Shown here: one piece after another, positions 1-5,931 of the stretch
How the letters are laid out: each line of letters opens with the position of its first letter
Numbering within the stretch: position 1 is the first letter of the stretch
NCBI GenBank assembly: GCA_014359685.1
Contig: JACIYY010000313.1
Span: forward strand, 1 to 5,931
DNA length: 5,931 nt
DNA from: Porphyrobacter sp.
GTDB taxonomy: Bacteria > Pseudomonadota > Alphaproteobacteria > Sphingomonadales > Sphingomonadaceae
Direction: 5' to 3'
Made by a program: the position numbers and the translations under genes
The notes under the pieces: model-generated
Database searches by the model: none
Told to the model about the DNA's origin: nothing
The model's input: only the letters and a program-made list of their open reading frames with translations

Positions 1-3000
1 GAAGATGTCGAAACCCAGCCGGATGTAGCGCGGGGTCTGGTAGCTGTCCGGCTGGCCGTAATTCGGGTCCGGAACCACGCCCGCCGCATCGCCCGCAGCG
101 TTGGTGTAGATGTCCAGATCGCCGAATTCGTTGCGACCCTGCACCGCCTGTTCGTTGAGCACGTTGAACACGTCGGCGCGCAACGTCACGGTCCGCTCCG
201 CCACCTCGATATTGTACCGGGCGGAGATGTCGATCTGGTACAGCCAGTCGGTCTTCAGGCCTTCGCCACGCGGCGAAAGGCTGCTGGTCGACTGGTACGG
301 GGTTCCGTCCGCGTCGAGCGCGACCGGGCCGCTGCCGCAGAAGTGCGACGCCGCGCCATAGGCGTTACCGAAATCGCTGTAGGGATCGCCGTCGGGATCG
401 AAGTAGTTGGGGTTGGGATTGAAGCCGAAGCAGCTCAGGCGGCGCGGCGACTGGATGTTGATGTTGGTGCCGACGGTGAAGGCGTCGGTGATCGCATAGG
501 CGCCGTACAGCTTGATGCGGTGGGTGCGGTGGTTCGGCAGGTAGCCATAGGCACCGGCGGTAAAGCCGGGCTGGTCGAAATCCTGCGTGATGCCGGAATC
601 GTCCTGCTCGAAATCGGACTGCACGAACCCTTCGGAGTTCCCCTTGGCCTTCGACCAGGTGTAGCTGCCTTGCAGCGTCCAGCGGCCGTCCCACGGACGG
701 TCGAAGGTGAATTCGACCGCATCATACTTCCGCTTTGCCTTGGGGTAGGTCAGATCTGCGGCCGAGATCGTCACCACCCGCCCGTCCTGGCCGGCGAGCG
801 CAAAGGTCGCATCCTGGCCGGGATTGATGATCACGTATTGGTGGAACCCGGTCCAGGTGTCGTCGCAACCCGTCAGGCCATTGGCGGCGCAATAGGCCAG
901 CACGGCCGCGTCCACGGCGACGTCTTCGGCCGTCTTGTCGAGCTCGCGGTGGGTGTAGGCCAGACCGAGGGTGACGTTGTCGAGGAACCCGCCGACGTTG
1001 AAATCGTGCTCGTAGCCGATGATGTATTCGGTGGTACGGGTCGCATCCAGCGTCGCCGACAGGCTGGCGTCGGTCGGCTTCACCGTGCCGTCGCCGGTCA
1101 CGTTGCAGAACTGCCCGCTGGAGAAGGTCGTCAGACCGAACGGGCAGGCCGCCTGATAGGCCGAGAGGTCGGTCACCTGGCCGGTGATGATCGGCAGCCC
1201 ATCCGGTCCGAAGCCATCATAATTGTAGCGTTCGCGGATATACAGTTCCGGGCTGGCCTGGCGGAAGGCGGTGTTGCTGGCGACCGGCAGGAAATACCAG
1301 CTGTAGGAGCCGAAGAGGCGACCGCTCCGGTCCGGCCACAGATTGTAGCTGGCGCCGAGGCGCGGAGCATAATTTTCCTTCAGCTCGATATATTCGAAGC
1401 CACCCGGCTTATCGAGCGTGAAGTCGTCGCGGCGCACGCCCAGATTCAGTGTCAGGCGATCGGTCGGCTTCCATTCGTCCTGGATGTAGAACGCGGTGTT
1501 CTTGGCATCGAAGCCGCCGCCGGAGTTGAAATAGTTGACCTCCAGCACGTCGTCGGCGCGCAGAATCAGCGAGGCGCCGGCATTGCCGAAATTGGCGTTG
1601 AAGGCTTCGTCGGACAGGAAGCCCACCTCCCGCAGGGCGGCGCCGCCGTTGCGGACGGTCACGCGCTCCAGCGTGTTGTTTTCGGTGTCGAATCCGGCGC
1701 GGATATGGTGGTCGCCGAAAGCATCGAAGAACAGGTCGATGTCACCGCGGAAGAACTCACGCTCGATCCGGTAGGGAAAATCGCGGCTTGACAGCGGCTG
1801 ACCGGTGAAAAGGCCACCCTGTGGCACGCCCTGTACCGTCTCGCCAGAGGCGTTCTGGAAGAAATAGCCGGTCGATCCCGCGTCGATGCCGATCGTCTCG
1901 AAGCTGTCCTTGGTGACGCCATAGGCGCCCGAGATGGTGAACCAGTCGGTCAGCGTGCCGGTGTAGTTGGCGACATAGCTGACGCCGCCCGACAGGTTTT
2001 CGGTGATGCTCTGCGCGGCGCCAAGCGTGGGGACGCCGCCGGGCTCGCTATAGGCGAGGTCGGTGCGGCGCTCGGTCTCCTCGCTGTTGATCACGGTCAG
2101 CTCGAAATGGTGGTTGTCGAGCGGATAGGCATCGACCTTGACTGCCCAGAACGGCGAGTTGGTGACCCGTTCGGTGCCGATCCCGGTGATGCGGTTGTTG
2201 CGCAGGGTGCGGTCTTCGCGCAGTTCGAGCAGGCCGTAGACGAACAGCCGGTCGCGCACGATCGGGCCGCCGGCCTCGACAATCGCCGAATAGGATTCGG
2301 TTTCGTCGAACTTGCGGTTGGTCAGGTTCTGGCAGGTCACCTCGGTGGAGCCCTCGACCTGCTCGCAGGTCTGCAGGTTCTCCTGCGGTTCGCGCAGGAA
2401 GTTGGGCTGCCAGTTCACATGGATGGCGCCGGTGAATTCGTTGGTGCCGGACTTGGAGACCGCATTGATGATGCCGCCGGTGGCACGCCCGAACTCCGCC
2501 GGGATGCCGCCGATCTTGACATCGACGGTGCGGTAGAACTCGAACGGCACGCGCACGGAACCAAGGTAATTGTCGAAGTTCGTCGTGTTCAGGCCGTTGA
2601 GGTAATAGGCGTTCTCTGCGACCGAGGAGCCGTTGATCGAGGGCAGCAGCTGGCCATTGGCAGAAAAGCCGTCATCGCCGAACGACGTGCCCGGCGCCAG
2701 CAGCACGACCGAGGCGAGGTCGCGCGCGACCGGCACCCGGCGGGTCAGCTCGGCCAGATTGATCACGGTGCCCGTCGTGTTCTCGGTGAAGTCCGCCGTG
2801 ATCGTAGCGCCGGTGACGACGATGACGTTGCCGGTGGCGGTCATGTCGATGTTCAGGTCGGTCGTCTGCGAGGCGACGACGCTGACATCGGTGGCGGTGA
2901 AGGTGTCGAGTCCGGGCGCTTCGACCACCACGGTATAGGTGCCGGTCGGCAGGCTGGCGAAGCGGACAGTGCCGTTGCCGCTGGTGGTCGCGGTGCGGGT

Positions 3001-3219
3001 GAAGCCCTGCGAGACCGAGGTCAGAGTGACGGTCGCGCCGGGCAGCGGATTGCCGGCCTCGTCCCTGACCGTGCCGGCGATGGCGCCGGAGGTGTAATCC
3101 TGCGCGGCGGCAGGGGCGGACGCGATGCCGCTGGCGGCAGCGCCGGCACCGACGAGCGCCAGCACGCGCAGCGCGCTGCCGGCCCCCAGCAGGCGCTTGC
3201 GGAAGGTGGAGGTTGTCAT
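1..3219 (-). CDS. Oar-like TonB-dependent outer-membrane receptor (stop codon just off the left edge)
   Basis: This is an outer-membrane beta-barrel that would use TonB/ExbBD energy to import a substrate the sequence does not identify. Reading 1073 codons from the ATG at 3217-3219 gives an uninterrupted frame. A signal peptide with FRKR, a hydrophobic Ala/Gly/Leu stretch and a likely cut after Ala39 (PAAA|QDY) leads the protein. Residues 46-126 are a carboxypeptidase-regulatory-like fold (GTVRDEAGNPLPGATV, then LPTGTYTV). A TonB-box-like NVIVVTG lies at 131-137. The plug runs from about 138 to 260 and ends in the characteristic GGIINAVSKSGTNEF (248 onward). The remainder is barrel, with segments such as DRLTLNLGVRRDDF. 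The last visible residues, RLGFDIF, have the terminal aromatic expected of a barrel C-terminus, so the stop is probably the next codon. There is no STN (FecR-type signalling) domain. A ribosome site AGAGGGA (plus-strand 3230-3236) sits 10 nt before the start. All eight cysteines fall in four close pairs. The family assignment is secure; the substrate is unknown. Confidence 0.93.
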   Translation of the reverse strand, partial: MTTSTFRKRLLGAGSALRVLALVGAGAAASGIASAPAAAQDYTSGAIAGTVRDEAGNPLPGATVTLTSVSQGFTRTATTSGNGTVRFASLPTGTYTVVVEAPGLDTFTATDVSVVASQTTDLNIDMTATGNVIVVTGATITADFTENTTGTVINLAELTRRVPVARDLASVVLLAPGTSFGDDGFSANGQLLPSINGSSVAENAYYLNGLNTTNFDNYLGSVRVPFEFYRTVDVKIGGIPAEFGRATGGIINAVSKSGTNEFTGAIHVNWQPNFLREPQENLQTCEQVEGSTEVTCQNLTNRKFDETESYSAIVEAGGPIVRDRLFVYGLLELREDRTLRNNRITGIGTERVTNSPFWAVKVDAYPLDNHHFELTVINSEETERRTDLAYSEPGGVPTLGAAQSITENLSGGVSYVANYTGTLTDWFTISGAYGVTKDSFETIGIDAGSTGYFFQNASGETVQGVPQGGLFTGQPLSSRDFPYRIEREFFRGDIDLFFDAFGDHHIRAGFDTENNTLERVTVRNGGAALREVGFLSDEAFNANFGNAGASLILRADDVLEVNYFNSGGGFDAKNTAFYIQDEWKPTDRLTLNLGVRRDDFTLDKPGGFEYIELKENYAPRLGASYNLWPDRSGRLFGSYSWYFLPVASNTAFRQASPELYIRERYNYDGFGPDGLPIITGQVTDLSAYQAACPFGLTTFSSGQFCNVTGDGTVKPTDASLSATLDATRTTEYIIGYEHDFNVGGFLDNVTLGLAYTHRELDKTAEDVAVDAAVLAYCAANGLTGCDDTWTGFHQYVIINPGQDATFALAGQDGRVVTISAADLTYPKAKRKYDAVEFTFDRPWDGRWTLQGSYTWSKAKGNSEGFVQSDFEQDDSGITQDFDQPGFTAGAYGYLPNHRTHRIKLYGAYAITDAFTVGTNINIQSPRRLSCFGFNPNPNYFDPDGDPYSDFGNAYGAASHFCGSGPVALDADGTPYQSTSSLSPRGEGLKTDWLYQIDISARYNIEVAERTVTLRADVFNVLNEQAVQGRNEFGDLDIYTNAAGDAAGVVPDPNYGQPDSYQTPRYIRLGFDIF

Positions 3220-3390
3220 AGGATTGCAGTCCCTCTGGTGAATACGCGACGCTGCTTATTGCCTGCGCGCGCCCCAAAGGTTCGACATGGACGCCCGCTG
3301 AACACGGCTTTTCTGCGGCAGCGGGGCACTGGTTACAACGAGAACCAAACACGCAAGTGCAGGAAAGCGCCTCGGTGTGGCGCAATCGTC

Positions 3391-3411
3391 ACATATGTCG
3401 TTTTGCCGACA
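3391..3411. promoter_or_regulatory. Palindrome plus short dyad, possible operator
   Basis: Two overlapping symmetric elements are visible. ACATATGT (3391-3398) is a perfect 8-bp palindrome. TGTCG (3396-3400), six bases, then CGACA (3407-3411) is an inverted repeat whose half-site spacing suits a dimeric DNA-binding protein. The half-site TGTCG/CGACA recurs in the same region at 3283-3287, 3487-3491 and 3505-3509. No particular regulator family is identified, and short dyads arise by chance, so this is only a candidate site. Confidence 0.3.
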
Positions 3412-3492
3412 ATCGCGCCCAGCCTCGCTGCGGCCAGGCATCGCCGAATCCTCGCCCTTCGCCCGCCTGCGGAATGCGCGGGCGATTGTCGG
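3406..3492. repeat. 11-bp perfect inverted repeat spanning 87 bp of the divergent promoter region
   Basis: CCGACAATCGC at 3406-3416 is the exact reverse complement of GCGATTGTCGG at 3482-3492, with 65 bases between the arms. The spacing is long for an RNA hairpin and would suit two copies of one protein-binding site placed about eight helical turns apart (centre to centre 76 bp). The left arm overlaps the TGTCG-N6-CGACA dyad. Its position between two divergent genes suggests a shared or looping operator, which is inference; the repeat itself is read directly. Confidence 0.45.
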
Positions 3493-3602
3493 AACGTGGC
3501 GCCATGTCGCTGCCTCCGCCGGCATAAGGCCCGCGCGCCGGGTGAGCGCCGGAAGGGAGAGCCCCGCGCACCGGCTGGTTTCCGGGGCAACCGCAATCGC
3601 GC

Positions 3603-3630
3603 TTGACTTGCCGCCCCACCCGCCTAGGGC
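3603..3630 (+). promoter_or_regulatory. Candidate sigma-70-type promoter of serC-serA
   Basis: A -35-like TTGACT (3603-3608, preceded by C to give CTTGAC, the form favoured in alphaproteobacteria) is followed after 16 bp by a weaker -10-like TAGGGC (3625-3630). Transcription would begin near 3637, a few bases before the first leader hairpin at 3642, leaving a 5' untranslated region of about 50 nt that consists almost wholly of the leader. This agreement in position is the main support; the -10 hexamer is a poor match. Confidence 0.42.
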
Positions 3631-3641
3631 CCGCGGCGGGC

Positions 3642-3681
3642 CACGCGGTCCCAACGCCGCGCGTGCTCTCTGCAAGGAGAG
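3642..3681 (+). promoter_or_regulatory. serC leader: two adjacent hairpins, the second masking the ribosome site
   Basis: Hairpin 1 pairs CACGCG (3642-3647) with CGCGTG (3660-3665) around a 12-nt loop. Hairpin 2 begins at the very next base and pairs CTCTC (3666-3670) with GAGAG (3677-3681) around TGCAAG. The Shine-Dalgarno AAGGAGA (3674-3680) lies in the loop and 3' arm of hairpin 2, 8 nt before the serC ATG, so folding would hide it. Established knowledge: a short 'serC leader' RNA motif is described upstream of serC-serA in alphaproteobacteria, with its final stem overlapping the serC ribosome site; as far as I know its ligand or trigger is not established. Position, size (40 nt), gene order and stem placement all agree. 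I matched it by reasoning, not by a covariance model. Confidence 0.75.
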
Positions 3682-3688
3682 TTGCAAC

Positions 3689-4867
3689 ATGACCGATACG
3701 ATTTCGCCTGCCGGCGCATCCGTGCGCGCCGCCCTCCCCTCGGCCAGGCCGGCCCGGCCGTTCTTCTCGTCCGGCCCCTGCGCCAAGCCGCCCGGCTGGT
3801 CGCCCGCCATGCTGGAGCTGGATTCGCTCGGCCGATCGCACCGCTCGCGGATCGGCAAGGCGCGCCTCGCGCGCTGCATCGACCTGATCCGCGAGGTGCT
3901 GGAGGTGCCCGCGACCCATCGCATCGGCATCGTCCCCGGCTCCGACACCGGCGCTGTGGAGATGGCGATGTGGACCATGCTTGGCGCGCGGCCGGTCACC
4001 ACGCTGGCATGGGAAAGCTTCGGCGAAGGCTGGGTCACCGACGCGCTCAAGCAGTTGAAGCTGGAGCCGACGGTGCTGCGCGCCGATTACGGCCAGCTCC
4101 CCGATCTGGGCGCGGTCGACTGGAGGCACGATGTCGTGTTCACCTGGAACGGCACCACCTCCGGCGTGCGCGTTCCCGATGGCGACTGGATCGCCGCCGA
4201 CCGGCAGGGCCTCGCCATCGCAGACGCGACCAGCGCGGTGTTCGCGCAGGACATCGCCTGGGACAAGTGCGATGTCCTCACCTTCTCGTGGCAGAAGGCG
4301 CTGGGCGGGGAGGGCGCGCATGGCGTGCTGATCCTCGGCCCGCGCGCGGTCGAGCGGCTGGAGAGCCACACTCCCGCCTGGCCGGTGCCCAAGGTTTTCC
4401 GCCTGACCAAGGGCGGCAAGCTGATCGAGGGGATCTTCAGCGGCGAGACCATCAACACGCCCTCCATGCTGGCGGTGGAGGATGCCATCGCCTGCCTCGA
4501 ATGGGCGCAGTCGATCGGCGGCCTGCCGGCGATGAAGGCGCGCGCCGACGCCAATGCCGCCGCGCTGGATGCGCTGGTGGAGCAGCGCGACTGGCTCGGC
4601 CATCTGGTCGCCGATCCGGCGATCCGCTCCAACACCAGCGTCTGCCTGACGGTCGAAGGCGCCGACGCCGACTTCGTCAAGCGCTTCGCCCGGCTGCTGG
4701 AGGAGGCAGACGCCGCCTACGACATCGCCGGCTATCGCGACGCCCCGCCGGGCCTGCGAATCTGGTGCGGCGCGACGGTGGACAGCGCCGATATCGCCGC
4801 GCTCGGCCCGTGGCTCGACTGGGCTTACGAGATCATCACGAGGCAACAGCCAGCCGCGCACTCTTGA
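3689..4867 (+). CDS. serC: Phosphoserine aminotransferase, alphaproteobacterial/Methanosarcina type
   Basis: This cytoplasmic PLP enzyme transfers the amino group of glutamate to 3-phosphohydroxypyruvate, giving O-phosphoserine, the second step of serine synthesis. In many bacteria SerC also acts on 3-hydroxy-4-phosphohydroxy-2-oxobutanoate in PLP synthesis. The protein has 392 residues. FFSSGPCAKPPGW (25-37) is the N-terminal signature of this subtype; SHRS (50-53) matches the substrate-binding His-Arg of SerC; DATSA carries the pyridine-nitrogen aspartate (Asp179); SWQKALGGEGAHG carries the Schiff-base lysine (Lys203); and Arg357 in GLRIWCG is the likely carboxylate-binding arginine. The start is chosen for the AAGGAGA site 8 nt upstream and because the conserved fold begins about 20 residues in. 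An in-frame upstream ATG at 3377 would add over 100 residues unlike SerC, and would translate the leader. It is followed after 107 nt by serA on the same strand. Confidence 0.96.
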   Translation: MTDTISPAGASVRAALPSARPARPFFSSGPCAKPPGWSPAMLELDSLGRSHRSRIGKARLARCIDLIREVLEVPATHRIGIVPGSDTGAVEMAMWTMLGARPVTTLAWESFGEGWVTDALKQLKLEPTVLRADYGQLPDLGAVDWRHDVVFTWNGTTSGVRVPDGDWIAADRQGLAIADATSAVFAQDIAWDKCDVLTFSWQKALGGEGAHGVLILGPRAVERLESHTPAWPVPKVFRLTKGGKLIEGIFSGETINTPSMLAVEDAIACLEWAQSIGGLPAMKARADANAAALDALVEQRDWLGHLVADPAIRSNTSVCLTVEGADADFVKRFARLLEEADAAYDIAGYRDAPPGLRIWCGATVDSADIAALGPWLDWAYEIITRQQPAAHS

Positions 4868-4869
4868 TA

Positions 4870-4899
4870 CGTCACCCCGGAATTGATCCGGGGTCTCCC
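4870..4899 (+). repeat. REP-like palindrome, copy 1
   Basis: CCCCGGA (4875-4881) pairs with TCCGGGG (4887-4893) around the loop ATTGA, flanked by GTCA and TCTCCC. It begins two bases after the serC stop codon. This CCCGGA-TTGA-TCCGGG design is a common dispersed extragenic palindrome in sphingomonads and related alphaproteobacteria. No T-run follows, so it is not a standard intrinsic terminator. Confidence 0.75.
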
Positions 4900-4929
4900 T
4901 CGGCACCGACCAACCTGCCTGACAGCACG

Positions 4930-4955
4930 TGATCCCGGATCAGGTCCGGGATGGC
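4930..4955 (-). repeat. REP-like palindrome, copy 2, inverted relative to copy 1
   Basis: ATCCCGGA (4932-4939) pairs with TCCGGGAT (4945-4952) around TCAGG. Read on the minus strand, its 23-base core (4931-4953) matches the core of copy 1 (4873-4895) at 19 of 23 positions. Two of the four differences are a matched change that keeps one stem pair (C-G in copy 1, T-A in copy 2), and the other two lie in the loop. It ends about 20 bases before the serA start and 8 bases before the serA ribosome site AAGGA (4962-4966). Confidence 0.75.
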
Positions 4956-4974
4956 GCATCCAAGGACATTTCCC

Positions 4975-5931
4975 ATGACCAAGCCCCGCGTCCTCATCTC
5001 GGACAAGATGGACCCCAACGCCGCCCGCATCTTCGAGGAGCGCGGCTGCGCGGTCGATGTCAGGACCGGCCTCTCCCCCGACGAGCTGAAGGCCATCATC
5101 GGCGAGTATGATGGCCTCGCCATCCGCTCCGCCACCAGGGTGACCAAGGAGATCCTCGCGGCAGCGCCCCGCCTCAAGGTCATCGGCCGCGCCGGGATCG
5201 GGGTCGACAATGTCGATATCCCCGCCGCCTCGGCGCAGGGCGTGGTGGTGATGAACACGCCGTTCGGCAATTCGATCACCACCGCGGAACACGCCATCGC
5301 GCTGATGTTCGCGCTCGCCCGCCAGATCCCGGAGGCCGATGCCTCCACCAAGGCCGGCAAGTGGGAGAAGAACCGCTTCATGGGGGTCGAGGTCACCGGC
5401 AAGACGCTCGGCCTGATCGGCGCCGGCAATATCGGCTCGATCGTCGCCAGCCGGGCGCTGGGCCTGCGGATGAAGGTGGTCGCCTACGATCCGTTCCTGA
5501 CGCCCGAGCGCGCCGTCGACATGGGAGTAGAGAAGGTCGACCTCGAAACGCTGCTGGCGCGGGCCGATTTCATCACCCTGCACACGCCCCTGACCGAGGA
5601 GACCCGCAACATCCTCTCGCGCGAGCGGCTGGAGAAAGCGAAGCAGGGCGTGCGGATCATCAATTGCGCACGCGGCGGGCTGGTCGACGAGGCGGCGCTG
5701 CACGATCTGCTGGTGTCGGGCCATCTCGGCGGTGCCGCGCTCGACGTGTTCGTGACCGAACCGGCCAAAGACAGCCCGCTGTTCGGCGCGCCCAACTTCA
5801 TCTGCACCCCGCATCTGGGCGCCTCGACCACCGAGGCGCAGGTCAATGTCGCGTTGCAGGTGGCCGAGCAGATGAGCGACTTTCTGATCGAAGGCGGCGT
5901 GACCAACGCGCTCAACATGCCCAGCCTCTCG
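4975..5931 (+). CDS. serA: D-3-phosphoglycerate dehydrogenase, N-terminal 319 codons (runs off the right edge)
   Basis: The enzyme oxidises 3-phosphoglycerate to 3-phosphohydroxypyruvate with NAD+, the committed step of serine synthesis, in the cytoplasm. The visible part holds the split substrate-binding domain (about 1-98 and 285 onward) and the Rossmann NAD domain between. GAGNIG (149-154) is the dinucleotide-binding loop, with Asp172 in VVAYDPFL as the likely ribose-binding acid. NCARGGLVDE supplies Arg233, VTEPA supplies Glu262 and PHLGAST supplies His280, the Arg/Glu/His catalytic set of D-2-hydroxyacid dehydrogenases. RAGIGVDNVD and TPFGNSITTAEHAIALM are typical of SerA. The spacing of the catalytic residues follows the long bacterial form (about 525-530 residues, as in Mycobacterium), so roughly 200 residues, including the intervening and serine-sensing ACT domains, probably lie beyond the window. 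AAGGA (4962-4966) is 8 nt before the ATG. It likely shares an operon with serC, with the REP pair between them. Confidence 0.96.
   Translation, partial: MTKPRVLISDKMDPNAARIFEERGCAVDVRTGLSPDELKAIIGEYDGLAIRSATRVTKEILAAAPRLKVIGRAGIGVDNVDIPAASAQGVVVMNTPFGNSITTAEHAIALMFALARQIPEADASTKAGKWEKNRFMGVEVTGKTLGLIGAGNIGSIVASRALGLRMKVVAYDPFLTPERAVDMGVEKVDLETLLARADFITLHTPLTEETRNILSRERLEKAKQGVRIINCARGGLVDEAALHDLLVSGHLGGAALDVFVTEPAKDSPLFGAPNFICTPHLGASTTEAQVNVALQVAEQMSDFLIEGGVTNALNMPSLS

Larger units (their letters stand above)
3220..3688. other. Divergent intergenic region between the TonB-dependent receptor and serC
   Basis: These 469 bases carry the control sequences of both flanking genes and no gene that I can support. 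Open frames cross it, but they lack a sensible ribosome site or recognisable product. The right end holds the serC promoter candidate and leader. The centre (3380-3500) is richer in A/T locally and holds the dyads listed separately. The core CAATCG occurs four times in about 220 bases: 3383-3388, 3410-3415, 3594-3599, and inverted at 3483-3488. For the leftward receptor gene no promoter is convincing. The best weak candidate on the minus strand is TTGCGT (3351-3356) and TAACCA (3330-3335) with a short 15-bp spacer. A small hairpin, GCGCC/GGCGC (3367-3371 with 3379-3383), lies upstream of that gene and is not a clear terminator. Confidence 0.7.

Noticed and set aside
343..1791. 482-codon open frame on the plus strand opposite the receptor gene
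   Set aside because: The translation is low-complexity in Gly, Val, Ala, Arg and Glu with no recognisable motif, and it lies wholly antisense to a receptor with clear domain structure. It is a typical GC-rich coding shadow.
2107..3606. 499-codon plus-strand open frame across the receptor start and the intergenic region
   Set aside because: It is antisense to the signal peptide and plug of the receptor, has no ribosome site or known motif, and its tail is untypical Arg/Ala-rich sequence in the regulatory gap.
3377..3688. Upstream in-frame ATG extending SerC by more than 100 residues
   Set aside because: The extension has no SerC similarity and crosses the leader hairpins and promoter candidate, while a good Shine-Dalgarno sits 8 nt before the ATG at 3689.
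3256..4050. 264-codon minus-strand open frame in the intergenic region and serC 5' part
   Set aside because: It is largely antisense to serC with no recognisable product; nothing supports a gene between the receptor and serC.
4870..4899. Intrinsic terminator after serC
   Set aside because: The GC stem is strong but is followed by GTCTCCCTC with no U-tract, and the same palindrome recurs inverted 57 bases on, so it is better explained as a REP element.
3389..4906. 505-codon minus-strand open frame opposite serC
   Set aside because: It is antisense to a gene with intact catalytic residues; its composition is Gly/Arg/Ala-rich and without motifs, and it is read through the REP element.
3682..4932. 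416-codon plus-strand frame overlapping serC in another register
   Set aside because: It is a frame-shifted reading of serC rich in Arg and Gly; its end (RHPGIDPGSP) is the usual translation product of the REP palindrome, not a protein tail.
4825..5814. 329-codon minus-strand open frame opposite serA
   Set aside because: It is antisense to a SerA core with all catalytic residues intact; the frame is Gly/Asp/Arg-rich and includes a translated REP palindrome.

Overview
The window is high-GC DNA that reads as an alphaproteobacterium, most likely a sphingomonad (Sphingomonadales). Four things point that way: an Oar-like TonB-dependent receptor with an N-terminal carboxypeptidase-regulatory-like domain; the SerC subtype typical of alphaproteobacteria and Methanosarcina; a structured leader in front of serC that matches the published alphaproteobacterial 'serC leader'; and REP-type palindromes of the CCCGGA-TTGA-TCCGGG kind. 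The genus cannot be fixed from the sequence alone.

Layout. Positions 3219 to 1 (minus strand) hold a large outer-membrane TonB-dependent receptor. It is open to the left edge but probably complete except for its stop codon. Positions 3220-3688 are a divergent intergenic region with inverted repeats that look like regulator sites, a candidate sigma-70-type promoter for serC (3603-3630) and two back-to-back RNA hairpins (3642-3681), the second of which encloses the serC Shine-Dalgarno. Positions 3689-4867 (plus strand) encode phosphoserine aminotransferase (SerC). A 107-nt gap (4868-4974) contains two REP-like palindromes in opposite orientation. From 4975 to the right edge is the N-terminal 319 codons of D-3-phosphoglycerate dehydrogenase (SerA), including the complete NAD-binding and catalytic core but not the C-terminal regulatory part.

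How the genes work together. SerA oxidises 3-phosphoglycerate to 3-phosphohydroxypyruvate and SerC transaminates this to O-phosphoserine, so serC-serA is a two-gene serine-biosynthesis unit; the phosphatase SerB is not in the window. The leader hairpins suggest that translation of serC is gated by RNA structure. The inverted REP pair between the genes could set the serC:serA ratio through RNA stability or partial attenuation. The receptor is transcribed away from the serine genes and imports an unknown substrate; a functional link to serine is not shown.

I found no mobile element, CRISPR array, tRNA or rRNA, and no clearly undescribed system. The most interesting signals are the serC leader, the inverted REP pair with a compensatory base-pair change, and the long-range inverted repeat in the divergent promoter region. 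Several long open frames antisense to the three genes are GC-rich coding shadows and were rejected.
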